From: CAIWHR01 sp963786625
GTDB taxonomy: Bacteria > Pseudomonadota > Gammaproteobacteria > Burkholderiales > Casimicrobiaceae
Direction: 5' to 3'
NCBI GenBank assembly: GCA_963786625.1
Contig: CAWAZS010000014.1
Coordinates: forward strand, 1,116,001 to 1,180,000
Length of the DNA stretch: 64,000 nucleotides
Made by a program: the position numbers and the translations under genes. Each line of letters opens with the position of its first letter. The stretch's first letter is position 1. Positions 19,701-28,129 of the stretch are shown piece after piece. The notes beneath the pieces were generated by a model. That model saw only the letters and a program-made list of their open reading frames with translations, had not been told where the DNA came from and did not search any database.

Positions 19701-21362
19701 GCCGCGGGTTACGCGGGCGCCGGCGATCGGCGCGCGGCGCCCGCCGGCGGCCGGGGCGGCGTCGGAGAGCACGGTCAGCTCGATCTGGCTGTCGTCGGCC
19801 GCCACCTCCGGCACCGGCTGCAACCGCACCTCGCGCTTCTGGTTCGGCAGCAGGTTCGCGCCGCCGGCGATGCGCAGCGTGCCGGGCTGGTAGCCGTCGG
19901 CCTCGATGCGCCATTCGGCGCCCACCAGGCCGCTGTAGTCGACCTTGGCCTTGCCCTGGGCATCGGTCGGTGTCACCACGCCGTTGCGCTGGATGCGCGC
20001 GCCGGCGATCGGCTCAAGCGTGCCGTCGCGCCGCTTCGGGTCGGCCGCCAGCACCGTCACCTCGACCCGGCTGTCCTCGTCGGCAGCGGCGCCCTTCGGC
20101 AGCAGGCGCACGGTGCGGGTGAGGTGGGTGGTGACGTAGCGTCCGGCCGGCAGGCTGATCGTCTGAGGGTCGTAGCCCTCGGCTTCGATGATCAGGTCGA
20201 CGCCCATCTGGCCGGCGAAGCTGATCTTCGCCTTGCCGTCTGCCTGCGTCCCGGTGCTGGTGTTGCCCCAGCGGATGCGCGCCCCGTCGATCGGGCGCAT
20301 GGGGTTCCCGCTGCCGACTGCCAGCACCGTCACCTCGACCGAGCTGTCCTCACTGACGCTCAGGCGCTGACGCAGCCTCACGGTGACCGGCAGATCGGCG
20401 CCGGTCTGCTGGATCGTGTCCTGGTAGGGCTCGAACAACGAGTGCCTGACCTCCAGCGTCCAGCTGCCCGGCATTCCACCCGGCAACACCGCCACCCCGG
20501 TCGAGCCGGTGACGTCCGCCGCCGGCGTGCCGGTGGTCGGCGCCTGCGGCGTCAGCCGCACGTAGGCGTCGCTGAGCAACTGGCCCTCCCTGTCGGACAG
20601 CACGCTGACGCGCACCCGCGACTTGACCTGCGCCACGCTCTGCCGCACCAGCTTGATGTTGCGGTCGGTCACGGTGCCGGTGCGGCGCAGCTGGCTGGAC
20701 AAGGTGAAACTTGCGCTGCCGGGGCTGTGGTCGGCCTTCGAGGCGGTCACCGTCACCGACGTCCGGTCGCTCATCACGGTCGCTTCCATCAACGCCACTC
20801 CGTCCCCATCGGCCAGGCGTTCGGCGGCGCGCTGCATGTCGGTCGTCTGCACGGTGATCAGCGCGCCCGGCACCGGGTTGTTGTCCTGGTCGATCGCCTT
20901 GACCCGCAAGGCCACCCCGTGCACCGGATCGGTCGACACGTCGGTCGGCAGCATCAGGATGGTGGCACTGCTCTGGGCCTGCCGATGGCTCAGCTCGATC
21001 GTCAGCTTGGTGTTGCGCAGGCGGAAGGATTTGTCGTCGACGATCTCTGCCGCCTCGAGCTTGATCGTCGTGCCGAGCATGCGTTCGGTGGCGTACCGGC
21101 TGGTCTGCACCCACAGCGTCGCCACGCCGTCGGCATTCGTCATGGCCTTGTAGTCGGAGTCACGCTCGTACACCACGATCTCGTGGGCTCCGGTCACGGT
21201 GATGTTGGGCAGCTTGTTGCCGGCCTGGTCGACCACCGTCACGTCAACCTGGGTCAGCCCTTTCGCGCGCTGCGCCGCCGGGTCGGGATCGGTCGCCTGC
21301 GCGAACACCGCCGTGGCGGCGAGCCACAGGCACAGCAGCAGCCAGTTCACGCGCAGCGGCAT
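16752..21362 (-). CDS. Large exported repeat protein with PASTA domains, frameshifted
   Basis: About 1,537 codons once frameshifts near 17740 and 19400-19440 are corrected. A signal peptide (residues 1-24, LLLCLWLAATAVFAQ) is followed by Ig-like/carboxypeptidase-regulatory repeats. Each has an IAGARI...TDAQGKAKV...RIEADGYQPGTL pattern (at least four clear copies between 19460 and 20320). A middle region of about 350 residues is helical and Cys-poor. Three PASTA-like domains follow, beginning VPDLRGLPPGAM, VPALGGLGSK and VPSVYGDTLERA. A 110-residue C-terminal domain with several Cys ends the chain. ATG 21362 fits the signal peptide. It heads the three-gene operon with the BON and glycine-zipper genes. 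I know no named family with this architecture; an envelope/peptidoglycan role is inferred from PASTA. Confidence 0.7.
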
Positions 21363-21477
21363 CGGTGTCTTCCGGGTGGTGTCACCGGATGTTACGCCTC
21401 GAGGGCGCGCCATACATGCCTCGAATGCGTGTGTTTTTGTCCGCGCCCGTCGTGCGGTGAGTGCCAGCGGCTGTGCG

Positions 21478-21720
21478 TCAGAACTTCAGCGTCGCCGACA
21501 CCCCGCCCCACCAGGTGCGCCCCGGTGCCGGCTCGACGAATCGGCCGTTGCCTTCGTTGACGATCACCAAGCCGGCGTGGCGGCGGTCGAACAGGTTGTC
21601 GACCCGCACGAAGCCGCCCAGCTCCCAGGCGCCGGCGTTCAGCAGGTAGCCGAGGTTGGCCGACGCCAGCGCATGACGCGGCGCCGCGTCGCCGTTGGCA
21701 TCACGTTCGGCTGATCCCCG
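21478..21720 (-). pseudogene. C-terminal remnant of a TonB-dependent receptor
   Basis: The last 75-80 codons of an outer-membrane TonB-dependent receptor: LASANLGYLLNAGAWELGGFVRVDNLFDRRHAGLV-like strands, then EGNGRFVEPAPGRTWWGG and the terminal VSATLKF with its C-terminal Phe. The plug and almost all barrel strands are missing; upstream sequence is not receptor-like. It is a truncated relic. Confidence 0.75.
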
Positions 21721-22051
21721 CCGTGACTGGAGTTGACTTGACATGCGCCGGCTGATCGGCGAGCGCGACAAACGCCTCGCGTCGAAGGAGGCGGCGTTTG
21801 CCTGGCGGTCGATGAACACCCGGCTGTCCCAGCGCGACGAGCCGATGTCCGCGGTGGACGATTCTGCCTCGGTCCCGGCGTTCCTCCGCCGCAAGTCCGA
21901 ACAGGGGAAGGGGAATCGCGGGACGTGAGCGGCGCCGGGACGTCAAGGTAGTTGTCGCCTCGGTCATGCAGCCAACGCGGTTTGATTCGCCGACTTCGAT
22001 GGAACGTCGGCCTGCGCGCGCATCGGTTTCGCGCTGACGGATACAACGGAC

Positions 22052-22447
22052 TCAAGCCGCACGCCGACGCGTGCCCATAGTCGCGCGGGCCTGCACGGAT
22101 TTGCTTTTTGCAGCCACCTTGTGCGTACCACTGCGGACGACAGGTTTCGCAGCCTCCAACGCTGCGAGCACCGCAGCAGGCTGCTTTGAGGCCACCAAGA
22201 GCAAGGCGCGTGCTGGGCCTTGTGGCTCGCGACGTTCCTGCTCCCAGTTGCGCAGAGTGCCAAGGCTGACGCCCATAAAGCCGGCGAACTCCGGTTGCGA
22301 TAGGCCGAGCTCCTTTCGAATTGCCGGCACGTCGGCAGCTTTGGGCATCTCGACCGTGTGGGTCTTAAGCTTCAGCTCGCCCCGTTTCCACGCCTTGATT
22401 TCTTCCAAACCTCTAATAATCTCTTGCGCAATGTTGCGTTTACTCAT
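22052..22447 (-). CDS. higA: HigA-type HTH antitoxin
   Basis: A 131-residue Cro/C1-type DNA-binding protein. The helix-turn-helix spans residues 40-75 (ADVPAIRKELGLSQPEFAGF, then GVSLGTLRNWEQERREPQ). The basic C-terminal tail is unusually long. Its ATG overlaps the toxin stop (ATGA), and the toxin-first order matches HigBA-type modules. Intact. Confidence 0.85.
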   Translation of the reverse strand: MSKRNIAQEIIRGLEEIKAWKRGELKLKTHTVEMPKAADVPAIRKELGLSQPEFAGFMGVSLGTLRNWEQERREPQGPARALLLVASKQPAAVLAALEAAKPVVRSGTHKVAAKSKSVQARATMGTRRRAA

Positions 22448-22758
22448 TTCAGTTCCCCAATCAGCTTCGAAATCCGTTTAAGATCGGCCGCGCTCAGAGT
22501 TTCCTTTTCTCCCTTGCCATAAAGCGTGAGTAGAAATATCTGACCTTCGGGCTTGAGCCAGTAATAGATGATGCGCAAGCCACCCGACTTCCCTTTGCCT
22601 GCGACAGCCCAACGAACCTTGCGCACACCGCCAGATCCTCGGATCAGGTCACCGGCATCAGGTCGCTGCGATAGATGAATCTGCAAGCCGCGATATTCAT
22701 CATCGCTCAGATAGTGCGGCAGCAGCTTGGTGAAAAGGCCGGTTTCAACGAAGACCAT
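22444..22758 (-). CDS. higB: HigB/RelE-type toxin
   Basis: A 104-residue RelE-superfamily toxin expected to cleave mRNA on the ribosome. Family segments are GDLIRGSGGVRKVRWAV, GKGKSGGLRIIYYW and FLLTLYGKGEKETLSA. Start ATG 22758 is preferred over the in-frame TTG two codons earlier. No Shine-Dalgarno is visible because a large palindrome occupies the leader. First gene of the toxin-antitoxin pair. Confidence 0.88.
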   Translation of the reverse strand: MVFVETGLFTKLLPHYLSDDEYRGLQIHLSQRPDAGDLIRGSGGVRKVRWAVAGKGKSGGLRIIYYWLKPEGQIFLLTLYGKGEKETLSAADLKRISKLIGELK

Positions 22759-22765
22759 GATCAAG

Positions 22766-22801
22766 CGTACGCCATTGACTTACATAAGTCAATGGCGTAC
22801 G
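22766..22801. promoter_or_regulatory. Large palindrome upstream of higBA (probable operator)
   Basis: A perfect inverted repeat: 16-bp arms at 22766-22781 and 22786-22801 around a 4-nt centre (ACAT). The core is CCATTGACTT/AAGTCAATGG. It ends 7 bp before the toxin ATG. Each arm holds a TTGACT that could serve as a -35, and the centre reads TATGTA on the minus strand, a possible -10. Autoregulation by HigA is the natural explanation; an RNA hairpin in the leader is an alternative. Confidence 0.65.
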
Positions 22802-23070
22802 GTGGTTGCGAGCGAACGCGCACTTTGTCCAAGACCTGCAACCAAACCACCGGAGCTCTTGATTCGCGCTGAAGCGCCGACATGATTCGGCAATCACCAT
22901 GCTCGGGGACTTCCTTCAGCGGGAGCGTAGACGCGTCCTGCCGCCGTGTTCCATTAGTACCGTATCTGTTACCATATGCCGCAGCCGGAGGTCCTCGAAT
23001 ACCTGAATGCCCGAGGTCGCTCGCCGTTTGGCGCCTGGTTCCAGCGAAGAGAATCGGTTCCCGTCCATTC

Positions 23071-23391
23071 ATGGCACTGACTCGCAGCTTCAAGGAAACG
23101 ATCAAGGCGCGCCTGGCGCGCGATACCGCATTCCGCGACGCACTGTTCGGTGAGGCAATCGATGCCTTTCTGCAAGGCGACTCGGGCACCGGCAAGGCGG
23201 TGCTTCGCGACCTGATCAACGGTACCGTCGGATTCGAGAAGCTGGCGCGGCGTATCCGCCGGCCCAGCAAGAGCCTGCACCGGATGCTGGGGAGTCGCGG
23301 CAACCCCACGACCGAGAATTTCTTTGCAGTGATGCGTGCACTGCAGCGGGAAACCGGCGTGCGGCTGGAAGTGCGCGTGCGCAAGCGATAA
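23071..23391 (+). CDS. Orphan HTH antitoxin-like protein (COG3636-type)
   Basis: A 106-residue protein (MALTRSFKETIKARL...) of the HigA-like addiction-module antidote family. The helix-turn-helix region reads GFEKLARRIRRPSKSLHRML, then NPTTENFFAVMRALQRETG. Homologues normally follow a RelE-like toxin gene, but the 180 bp upstream hold no recognisable toxin. It may be a solitary regulator or antitoxin remnant. Start ATG 23071. Confidence 0.75.
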   Translation: MALTRSFKETIKARLARDTAFRDALFGEAIDAFLQGDSGTGKAVLRDLINGTVGFEKLARRIRRPSKSLHRMLGSRGNPTTENFFAVMRALQRETGVRLEVRVRKR

Positions 23392-23481
23392 CGACTGCGT
23401 GGCCGCGCGGCATCACGGTCCTTGCGTGTCCGGCCCGACGCTGTCAGGCTCACCGCTTGTGCCACTCCCGCGGACGCGCCC

Positions 23482-24461
23482 GTGAACCGCCTCGAACGCT
23501 TCTACAAGATCGACCAGCTGCTGCAGGAGCGCACGGTCGTCGCCCGCGACGCCTTCCTCGACGAGCTCGAGGTCTCGCTCGCCACCTTCAAGCGCGACCT
23601 CGAGTACATGCGCGACCGCTTCAACGCGCCGGTCGTGTGGGATGCGCGACCTGCGCGGCTATCGCTACGAGCAAGAAGGGGGAAGACCGGCCCGAAGTTC
23701 GCGCTGCCCGGACTGTGGTTCAGCGAGAACGAGGCCTACGCGCTGGTCACGATGCAGCACCTGCTCTCGTCCCTCGACCAGGGCGGGCTGATCGGCCCGC
23801 ACATCGCGCCGTTGATGGCCCGGCTGGATGCGATCCTCGGGGCCGGCGACGCGTCGGCGGCGGATGTGCGCAAGCGCATCCGACTGCATCTCGTTCGGCT
23901 CGCGCAAGCTGCCGCTCGAGCACTTCTCGCTGGTCGGCTCGGCGCTGATCAAGCGCCGGCGCCTGAAGATCGACTACTACGCGCGCAGCACCAACGCGCA
24001 CTCGACGCGCGAGGTGTCGCCGCAGCGCCTCGTCCATTACCGGGAGAACTGGTATCTCGACACGTGGTGCCATCTGCGCAACGACCTGCGCAGCTTTTCC
24101 GTCGACGGCATCCGGCGGATCGAGGTCCTCGACGCGCCGGCGAAGGAAGTCTCGCTGAAGGCGCTGGACGATTATCTGCGCGAGAGCTACGGCATCGTGC
24201 GCGGCGGCGAGGCGCAGCGCGCGAAGCTGCGGTTCTCGGCCGAGCGGGCGCGCTGGGTGGCCTCCGAAGTGTGGCACCCGGACCAGAAGGGAACCTTCGA
24301 CGCGGAGGGGCGCTACATCCTCGAGCTGCCGTTCCGCGACGACCGCGAGCTGGTGCTGGACATCCTGCGGCATGGCGCCGAGGTCGAGGTGCTCTCGCCG
24401 GTCGGCGCTGCGGCACAAGGTGCGCGCGGCGCATGAAACAGCGGCGAAACTCAACGGCTGA
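23482..24461 (+). CDS. WYL-domain transcriptional regulator, frameshifted
   Basis: A DeoR/YafY-like regulator. The N-terminal winged helix reads RLERFYKIDQLLQERT, then VSLATFKRDLEYMRDRF. The WYL domain is seen in IDYYARSTNAHSTREVSPQRL, YRENWYLDTWCHLRNDLR and RSFSVDGIRRIEVL. Start is GTG 23482. At least four indels break it: about 23642 (extra G), the G5 run near 23680, about 23895, and about 24405. Corrected, it ends at the TGA at 24461 after VRAAHETAAKLNG. WYL regulators sense nucleic acid or small ligands and often control accessory genes; the target is unknown. Confidence 0.8.
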
Positions 24462-24475
24462 GTCCGTTCGCCGAT

Positions 24476-25027
24476 ATGCGGGGCGCTAAGCACACCAGCC
24501 ATCTCCGCGACGTGATCGCCGTCGTCCGGCGGGAGTTCGTGCACATCGACTGGCACGGAGCCCACGGCAGCCGGCACTGGGCGCGCGTGCGCCTCCACGG
24601 TCTCGCCATCGCCGCCAGGACCGGCGCGAGCGTCCGCGTGGTCGAGCTCTTCGCCTTTCTGCACGACGCCCGGCGCCGGGACGAATGGATGGACCCCGGG
24701 CACGGGGCGCGCAGTGCGCAACTCGTTCGGGAGTTGGGCGCGGGCGCGCTGGGCGTCTCGCGGGAAGAGGAAGAGCTCCTCGCCTACGCTTGTCGCCACC
24801 ACAGCGACGGCATGGTGGATGCCGACGTCAGCGTGCAGGCGTGCTGGGACGCGGACCGCCTCGATCTCGGGCGGGTGGGCATCGCGCCGGATCCGGATCT
24901 CCTTTGCACGGGCGCGGCGCGCGACCTGTTGCGGGCGAACCGGGCGTGGTTTGCGCACGACCGGCGCCGCGCGCGCTGGGCGGATCGCCGCGACGGCGTT
25001 GGCGCAGCAGCACCTGCGCCCCGGTGA
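24476..25027 (+). CDS. HD-domain protein (putative metal-dependent phosphohydrolase)
   Basis: A 183-residue protein with an HD arrangement: His34 in SRHWARV, His63-Asp64 in FLHDARR, His109 in CRHHSDG and Asp127 in DADRLD. These are the metal-binding positions of HD hydrolases. It starts 14 bp after the WYL gene and may be co-transcribed. The C-terminus becomes low-complexity (GVGAAAPAPR), perhaps from an unseen frameshift. Substrate unknown. Confidence 0.7.
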   Translation: MRGAKHTSHLRDVIAVVRREFVHIDWHGAHGSRHWARVRLHGLAIAARTGASVRVVELFAFLHDARRRDEWMDPGHGARSAQLVRELGAGALGVSREEEELLAYACRHHSDGMVDADVSVQACWDADRLDLGRVGIAPDPDLLCTGAARDLLRANRAWFAHDRRRARWADRRDGVGAAAPAPR

Positions 25028-25097
25028 GTGGATCGGGCGTCGAGTGGTGTCCCTCGCTTTGGGCTGGATGAAGACTCAATCTGTTTGGAGGTAGACG

Positions 25098-25679
25098 ATG
25101 ACCAACGCAGTGCAGGCACCGGTGGTCGAAGCGATCGACCTCGACTTTGCTCCCGTCGGCTACTTTCCGCCGTACGCGCCCGACCCCGGGCCGCCATCGG
25201 ACGGCGAGCGCGGGAAGGATGGCCGGATATATCGGATGGTCATGCCGGGACTGTCGGTCCCCGAATGCCTGCCCCCGCTGCGGAAGAACGAGCGCGAGAT
25301 CGCGCGCATCGCGCTGCGGTCCGTGCAGGCAGACCAGATCAGCGTGCGCGCGCGGCGCAAGGGTGACCGGATCGTCTATTCGATCGTCGACGAATACGAA
25401 GATCAGGCCGAATCCCAATACAAGTTGCACCCGGCGTCATCCCGCTCGCCGCTGACGATGCGGCAACTCGTGGCCATGCTGGACGGTGCGTGCGATTGGG
25501 GCGGCGCCGTGATGTGCCACGTGGTCTATTCCGTCGAGGTAGAGAAGAAACGTGCGGAGGACCAGTACGGCTACGTGTCGGTCAGGTCGAACTTCTACCC
25601 CGAGTTACGCGCGTACTACGAGGCGCGGATCGACCAATACATCGACGAGCACGCGTCCGCTGTGGAGGGAGGCGATTGA
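25098..25679 (+). CDS. Hypothetical protein, 193 aa
   Basis: A strong Shine-Dalgarno (GGAGG, 5-6 nt spacing) precedes ATG 25098. The soluble, acidic product has no signal peptide or membrane segment and starts with a Pro/Tyr-rich stretch (VGYFPPYAPDPGPP). It ends in a helical RAYYEARIDQYIDEHA. I do not recognise a family. Good start signals and normal composition argue for a real gene. Confidence 0.65.
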   Translation: MTNAVQAPVVEAIDLDFAPVGYFPPYAPDPGPPSDGERGKDGRIYRMVMPGLSVPECLPPLRKNEREIARIALRSVQADQISVRARRKGDRIVYSIVDEYEDQAESQYKLHPASSRSPLTMRQLVAMLDGACDWGGAVMCHVVYSVEVEKKRAEDQYGYVSVRSNFYPELRAYYEARIDQYIDEHASAVEGGD

Positions 25680-25788
25680 GCCGCGTCACGGGCTGAGGGC
25701 GCAGGATGCCATCTATCCAATTTCGAGTTCAGGGTTGCCAAGTCTTCGTCAGCAACACGACGCGCGCCCTGCACCTCTTGGGCTGAAT

Positions 25789-25813
25789 GGGTTCGAATCC
25801 CGCCGTCCCGCCA
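25789..25813 (+). other. tRNA 3'-end remnant
   Basis: GGGTTCGAATCCCGCC (25789-25804) followed by a short acceptor-like tail ending in CCA at 25813. The T-loop and T-stem are intact for three base pairs, but no matching 5' half or anticodon arm exists upstream. The first 16 nt are identical to the T-arm of the tRNA-Ser at 12406. It looks like a scar of integration or a decayed tRNA. Confidence 0.5.
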
Positions 25814-25862
25814 AATCCCCTGTTCCCGCGCGTTCCCGTAAGGTGTATTCCGATTACATAGC

Positions 25863-25906
25863 TTGAAATGCATCGGTCGCCGGCTATAATAGCTAGACTG
25901 TCTAGC
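25863..25906 (+). promoter_or_regulatory. Promoter and operator of the Phd-VapC operon
   Basis: A near-consensus promoter: TTGAAA at 25863-25868, 16-bp spacer, TATAAT at 25885-25890. A perfect palindrome GCTAGAC-T-GTCTAGC (25892-25906) lies at the expected transcription start. This is the position for an autoregulatory operator bound by the Phd-like antitoxin. The antitoxin ATG is at 25931. Confidence 0.75.
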
Positions 25907-25930
25907 ATATATCGACGGAGAACCGGCATC

Positions 25931-26182
25931 ATGAACAAGTGGCAACTTCAAGACGCAAAGAATCGGCTGTCCGAAGTCGTGAGGAAAGCCACGGACGAAG
26001 GGCCGCAAGTCATCACGCTGCGAGGAAACGACGCCGTGGTGGTGGTTGCGGTGGACCAGTACGTCCGTCTTACCCGCAAGCCCAAGGGCACCCTCGTCGA
26101 TTTCCTTCGCAAGTCACCGTTGGGCACAATTGCGCTCGACCTCGCGCGCAGCCGTGATACGGGCAGGGCAGTCGTGTTGTGA
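25931..26182 (+). CDS. Phd/YefM-family antitoxin
   Basis: An 83-residue antitoxin (MNKWQLQDAKNRLSEVVRKA...). The N-terminal LQDAKNRLSEVV and PQVITLRGNDAVVVVAVDQY are the Phd DNA-binding fold; the C-terminal tail would neutralise the toxin. Its stop overlaps the toxin GTG. Intact, under the promoter/operator at 25863-25906. Confidence 0.88.
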   Translation: MNKWQLQDAKNRLSEVVRKATDEGPQVITLRGNDAVVVVAVDQYVRLTRKPKGTLVDFLRKSPLGTIALDLARSRDTGRAVVL

Positions 26183-26604
26183 GCTGGCTGCTCGACACCT
26201 GCGTCGTTTCGGAGCTGGTGCGTCCACGACCGAAGGCGTCGGTCGTGAGCTGGGTGCTCGAACGCGACGAAGATGAACTGTTCCTGAGCGTCATCACGAT
26301 CGGGGAACTGGAAAAGGGGATCGCCAGGCTGCCCGATTCGCCCAAGCGGGTCGCACTCGAGCAATGGGTGAGGCGCGAGCTTGCGGATCGGTTCCGCGGC
26401 CGGCTGCTTGCGGTCGATTCAGGCGTTGCGGCCCGTTGGGGCGCGCTGGTCGGCGCGTCGGAAGCACGCGGCCAGGCGTTGCCCGTCATCGATAGCCTGA
26501 TCGCCGCGACGAGCTTGCAGCACGATTTGACCGTCGTCACTCGCAATACGGATGATCTCGAACGCTGCGGGGCGCGCTGCTTCAACCCGTGGGTCCGGCA
26601 ATAG
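26179..26604 (+). CDS. vapC: VapC/FitB-type PIN toxin
   Basis: A 141-residue PIN nuclease: WLLDTCVVSELVRP at residues 3-16 (Asp6), ITIGELEKGIARL (Glu43 region), PVIDSLIAATSLQ (Asp104 region) and VVTRNTDDLE near the C-terminus. These are the four acidic positions of VapC ribonucleases. GTG start at 26179, coupled to the Phd-like antitoxin. Intact. Confidence 0.9.
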   Translation: MSWLLDTCVVSELVRPRPKASVVSWVLERDEDELFLSVITIGELEKGIARLPDSPKRVALEQWVRRELADRFRGRLLAVDSGVAARWGALVGASEARGQALPVIDSLIAATSLQHDLTVVTRNTDDLERCGARCFNPWVRQ

Positions 26605-26877
26605 CCCGTGCCGGCAAATCGCGTTGCACAATCCGGAAAGGCGATTGCCAAGACTGTCGTCCCGCTGGCGGCGTGACGCGTCGCGCGCCGAGCCGCAGAT
26701 CAGAAACACCCGGGAAGGGAGAAAGGGTCTGCCCAGCGCAGTAGCGCCCCTCGCATCCGCTGTTTGGTGGCAATTCATTCGACGGAGGCGCGAAACCGGA
26801 CGCTGAACTCCGCACGCAAGTCGGGCCGGTGCCTGGCCCTTGCGAATCCGAATCGTGGTTGCCTCCGCCGTCGCCGC

Positions 26878-27303
26878 TCACGCCTCCAACTTCGCGTCCA
26901 TCGTGATCTGCGCCTTCAGCAGCTTCGACACCGGACACCCCGTCTTGGCCTTGTTCGCGATCTCCTGGAACTTCGCGTTGTCCGCTCCCGGGATCTTTGC
27001 GGACACGCTGAGGTGGCTCGCCGTGATCTCGTAGCCGGCTGCGAGCTTTTCCAGTGTTACAGCGGCATGTGTTTCGATTTTCTCCGGCGTCAGCCCGGCC
27101 TCGCCGAGCATCAGCGAGAGCGCCATCGAGAAACAGCCCGCATGGGCGGCGCCGATCAACTCTTCCGGATTGGTGCCCTTGCCGTTCTCGAAGCGGGCCT
27201 TGAATCCATAAGGCGCCTCCTTGAGAACCCCCGTCTCGGTGGAAATGGTGCCGCCACCGTCCTTGATGCCGCCCTTCCACACTGCCCAGGCTTTCTTGAT
27301 CAT
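26878..27303 (-). CDS. OsmC-family peroxiredoxin
   Basis: A 141-residue OsmC-subfamily organic hydroperoxide reductase. It begins MIKKAWAVWKGGIKDG and has TNPEELIGAAHAGCFSMAL (peroxidatic Cys57) and a second Cys in KTGCPVSKLL near residue 120. The dithiol pair reduces organic and fatty-acid hydroperoxides in the cytoplasm. ATG 27303. It lies in the same neighbourhood as the caleosin-like gene, whose relatives use hydroperoxides, but on the opposite strand. Confidence 0.93.
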   Translation of the reverse strand: MIKKAWAVWKGGIKDGGGTISTETGVLKEAPYGFKARFENGKGTNPEELIGAAHAGCFSMALSLMLGEAGLTPEKIETHAAVTLEKLAAGYEITASHLSVSAKIPGADNAKFQEIANKAKTGCPVSKLLKAQITMDAKLEA

Positions 27304-27334
27304 GACTGCTCCGTAAGTTGTCGTACCGGGAGGG

Positions 27335-27660
27335 CTAGCCGAGATTCCGGGCGGCAAAGCCCCCATTGATCACCAACCCCACCCCCACGCCGGGCACCAC
27401 GCGTCCCAAGGACGATGAATTCTGTCGGGGGCTGGTGATCTTGACGTACCGCGGAGACTGTTTGGCCTCCGCAGTCGAAGATTCGGCCATGCCGACAATC
27501 GCCGCGAGTTCTTCCGTCGTCATCGAAATGCTTTCGATGAACTCTCGGAGCTCACGATCGTATTCCTCGTTCGTATCGCATATCTTGAAAAATCGGCGAT
27601 TCCAGCGCGGCCTCGCAGGCCTGTTTGACCAGGCTCGGCCGCCATTTGCGAAGTGCTCAT
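27335..27660 (-). CDS. Small hypothetical helical protein, two indels
   Basis: A good Shine-Dalgarno (GGAGAAA) precedes ATG 27660. The direct reading soon becomes unnatural. Two one-base corrections give a plausible helical protein: MSTSQMAAE + LVKQACEAALESPIFQDMRY + NEEYDRELREFIESISMTTEEL, continuing to the TAG at 27335 (about 107 residues). I do not recognise a family. The corrected reading is my inference. Confidence 0.4.
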
Positions 27661-27793
27661 GATCGATTTCTCCGTTAAATGGTCCTGGATGGATGACGCG
27701 GCGGGGTACGCCTTACCGGCCTGACCACCTTGACGTCGGCGTCCGGCACGAGCCGCGTGGCCGCGCGAACGGGCGTCGTCGCGTCGGCTGCTC

Positions 27794-28078
27794 CTATTCC
27801 TTCGCTCGTCGCTTGCCCTCTTCCTCGGCCGCGAACATCGCTTGCCGTTCGGCCTCGGTCTTTGGTGCCGCCGCGCGCGCTGCCGCCGCCACCTTCCCGG
27901 ATGCGACGAATTTGCGTTCAGCTTCGTTGAACTGGCGTGCAGCCTTGTAGTCACCCTCGCCTTGGACGCCGTCCTTGCCCGGCGCGGCCGGTTTCGATTC
28001 AGTCTTAGGCGGTTGCGCAGTATTCGCACCGCGCGGCGAGGGGGTCTTGGCGGAATGCCTGTTGGGTGGACGAGTCAT
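27794..28078 (-). CDS. Small basic hypothetical protein, 94 aa
   Basis: GGAGA precedes ATG 28078. The product is hydrophilic. The Pro/Lys-rich N-terminal half is probably disordered. The C-terminal half reads GEGDYKAARQFNEAERKF, then KTEAERQAMFAAEEEGKRRA and is predicted helical. Proteins with a GEGDYxAAR motif are common small proteins of unknown function in betaproteobacteria, from memory. No membrane segment. Confidence 0.6.
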   Translation of the reverse strand: MTRPPNRHSAKTPSPRGANTAQPPKTESKPAAPGKDGVQGEGDYKAARQFNEAERKFVASGKVAAAARAAAPKTEAERQAMFAAEEEGKRRAKE

Positions 28079-28129
28079 CGGTGTCTCCAGTGGTATGGAA
28101 GAGTTTCGGTCGGGCATCGTGTTCGACAC

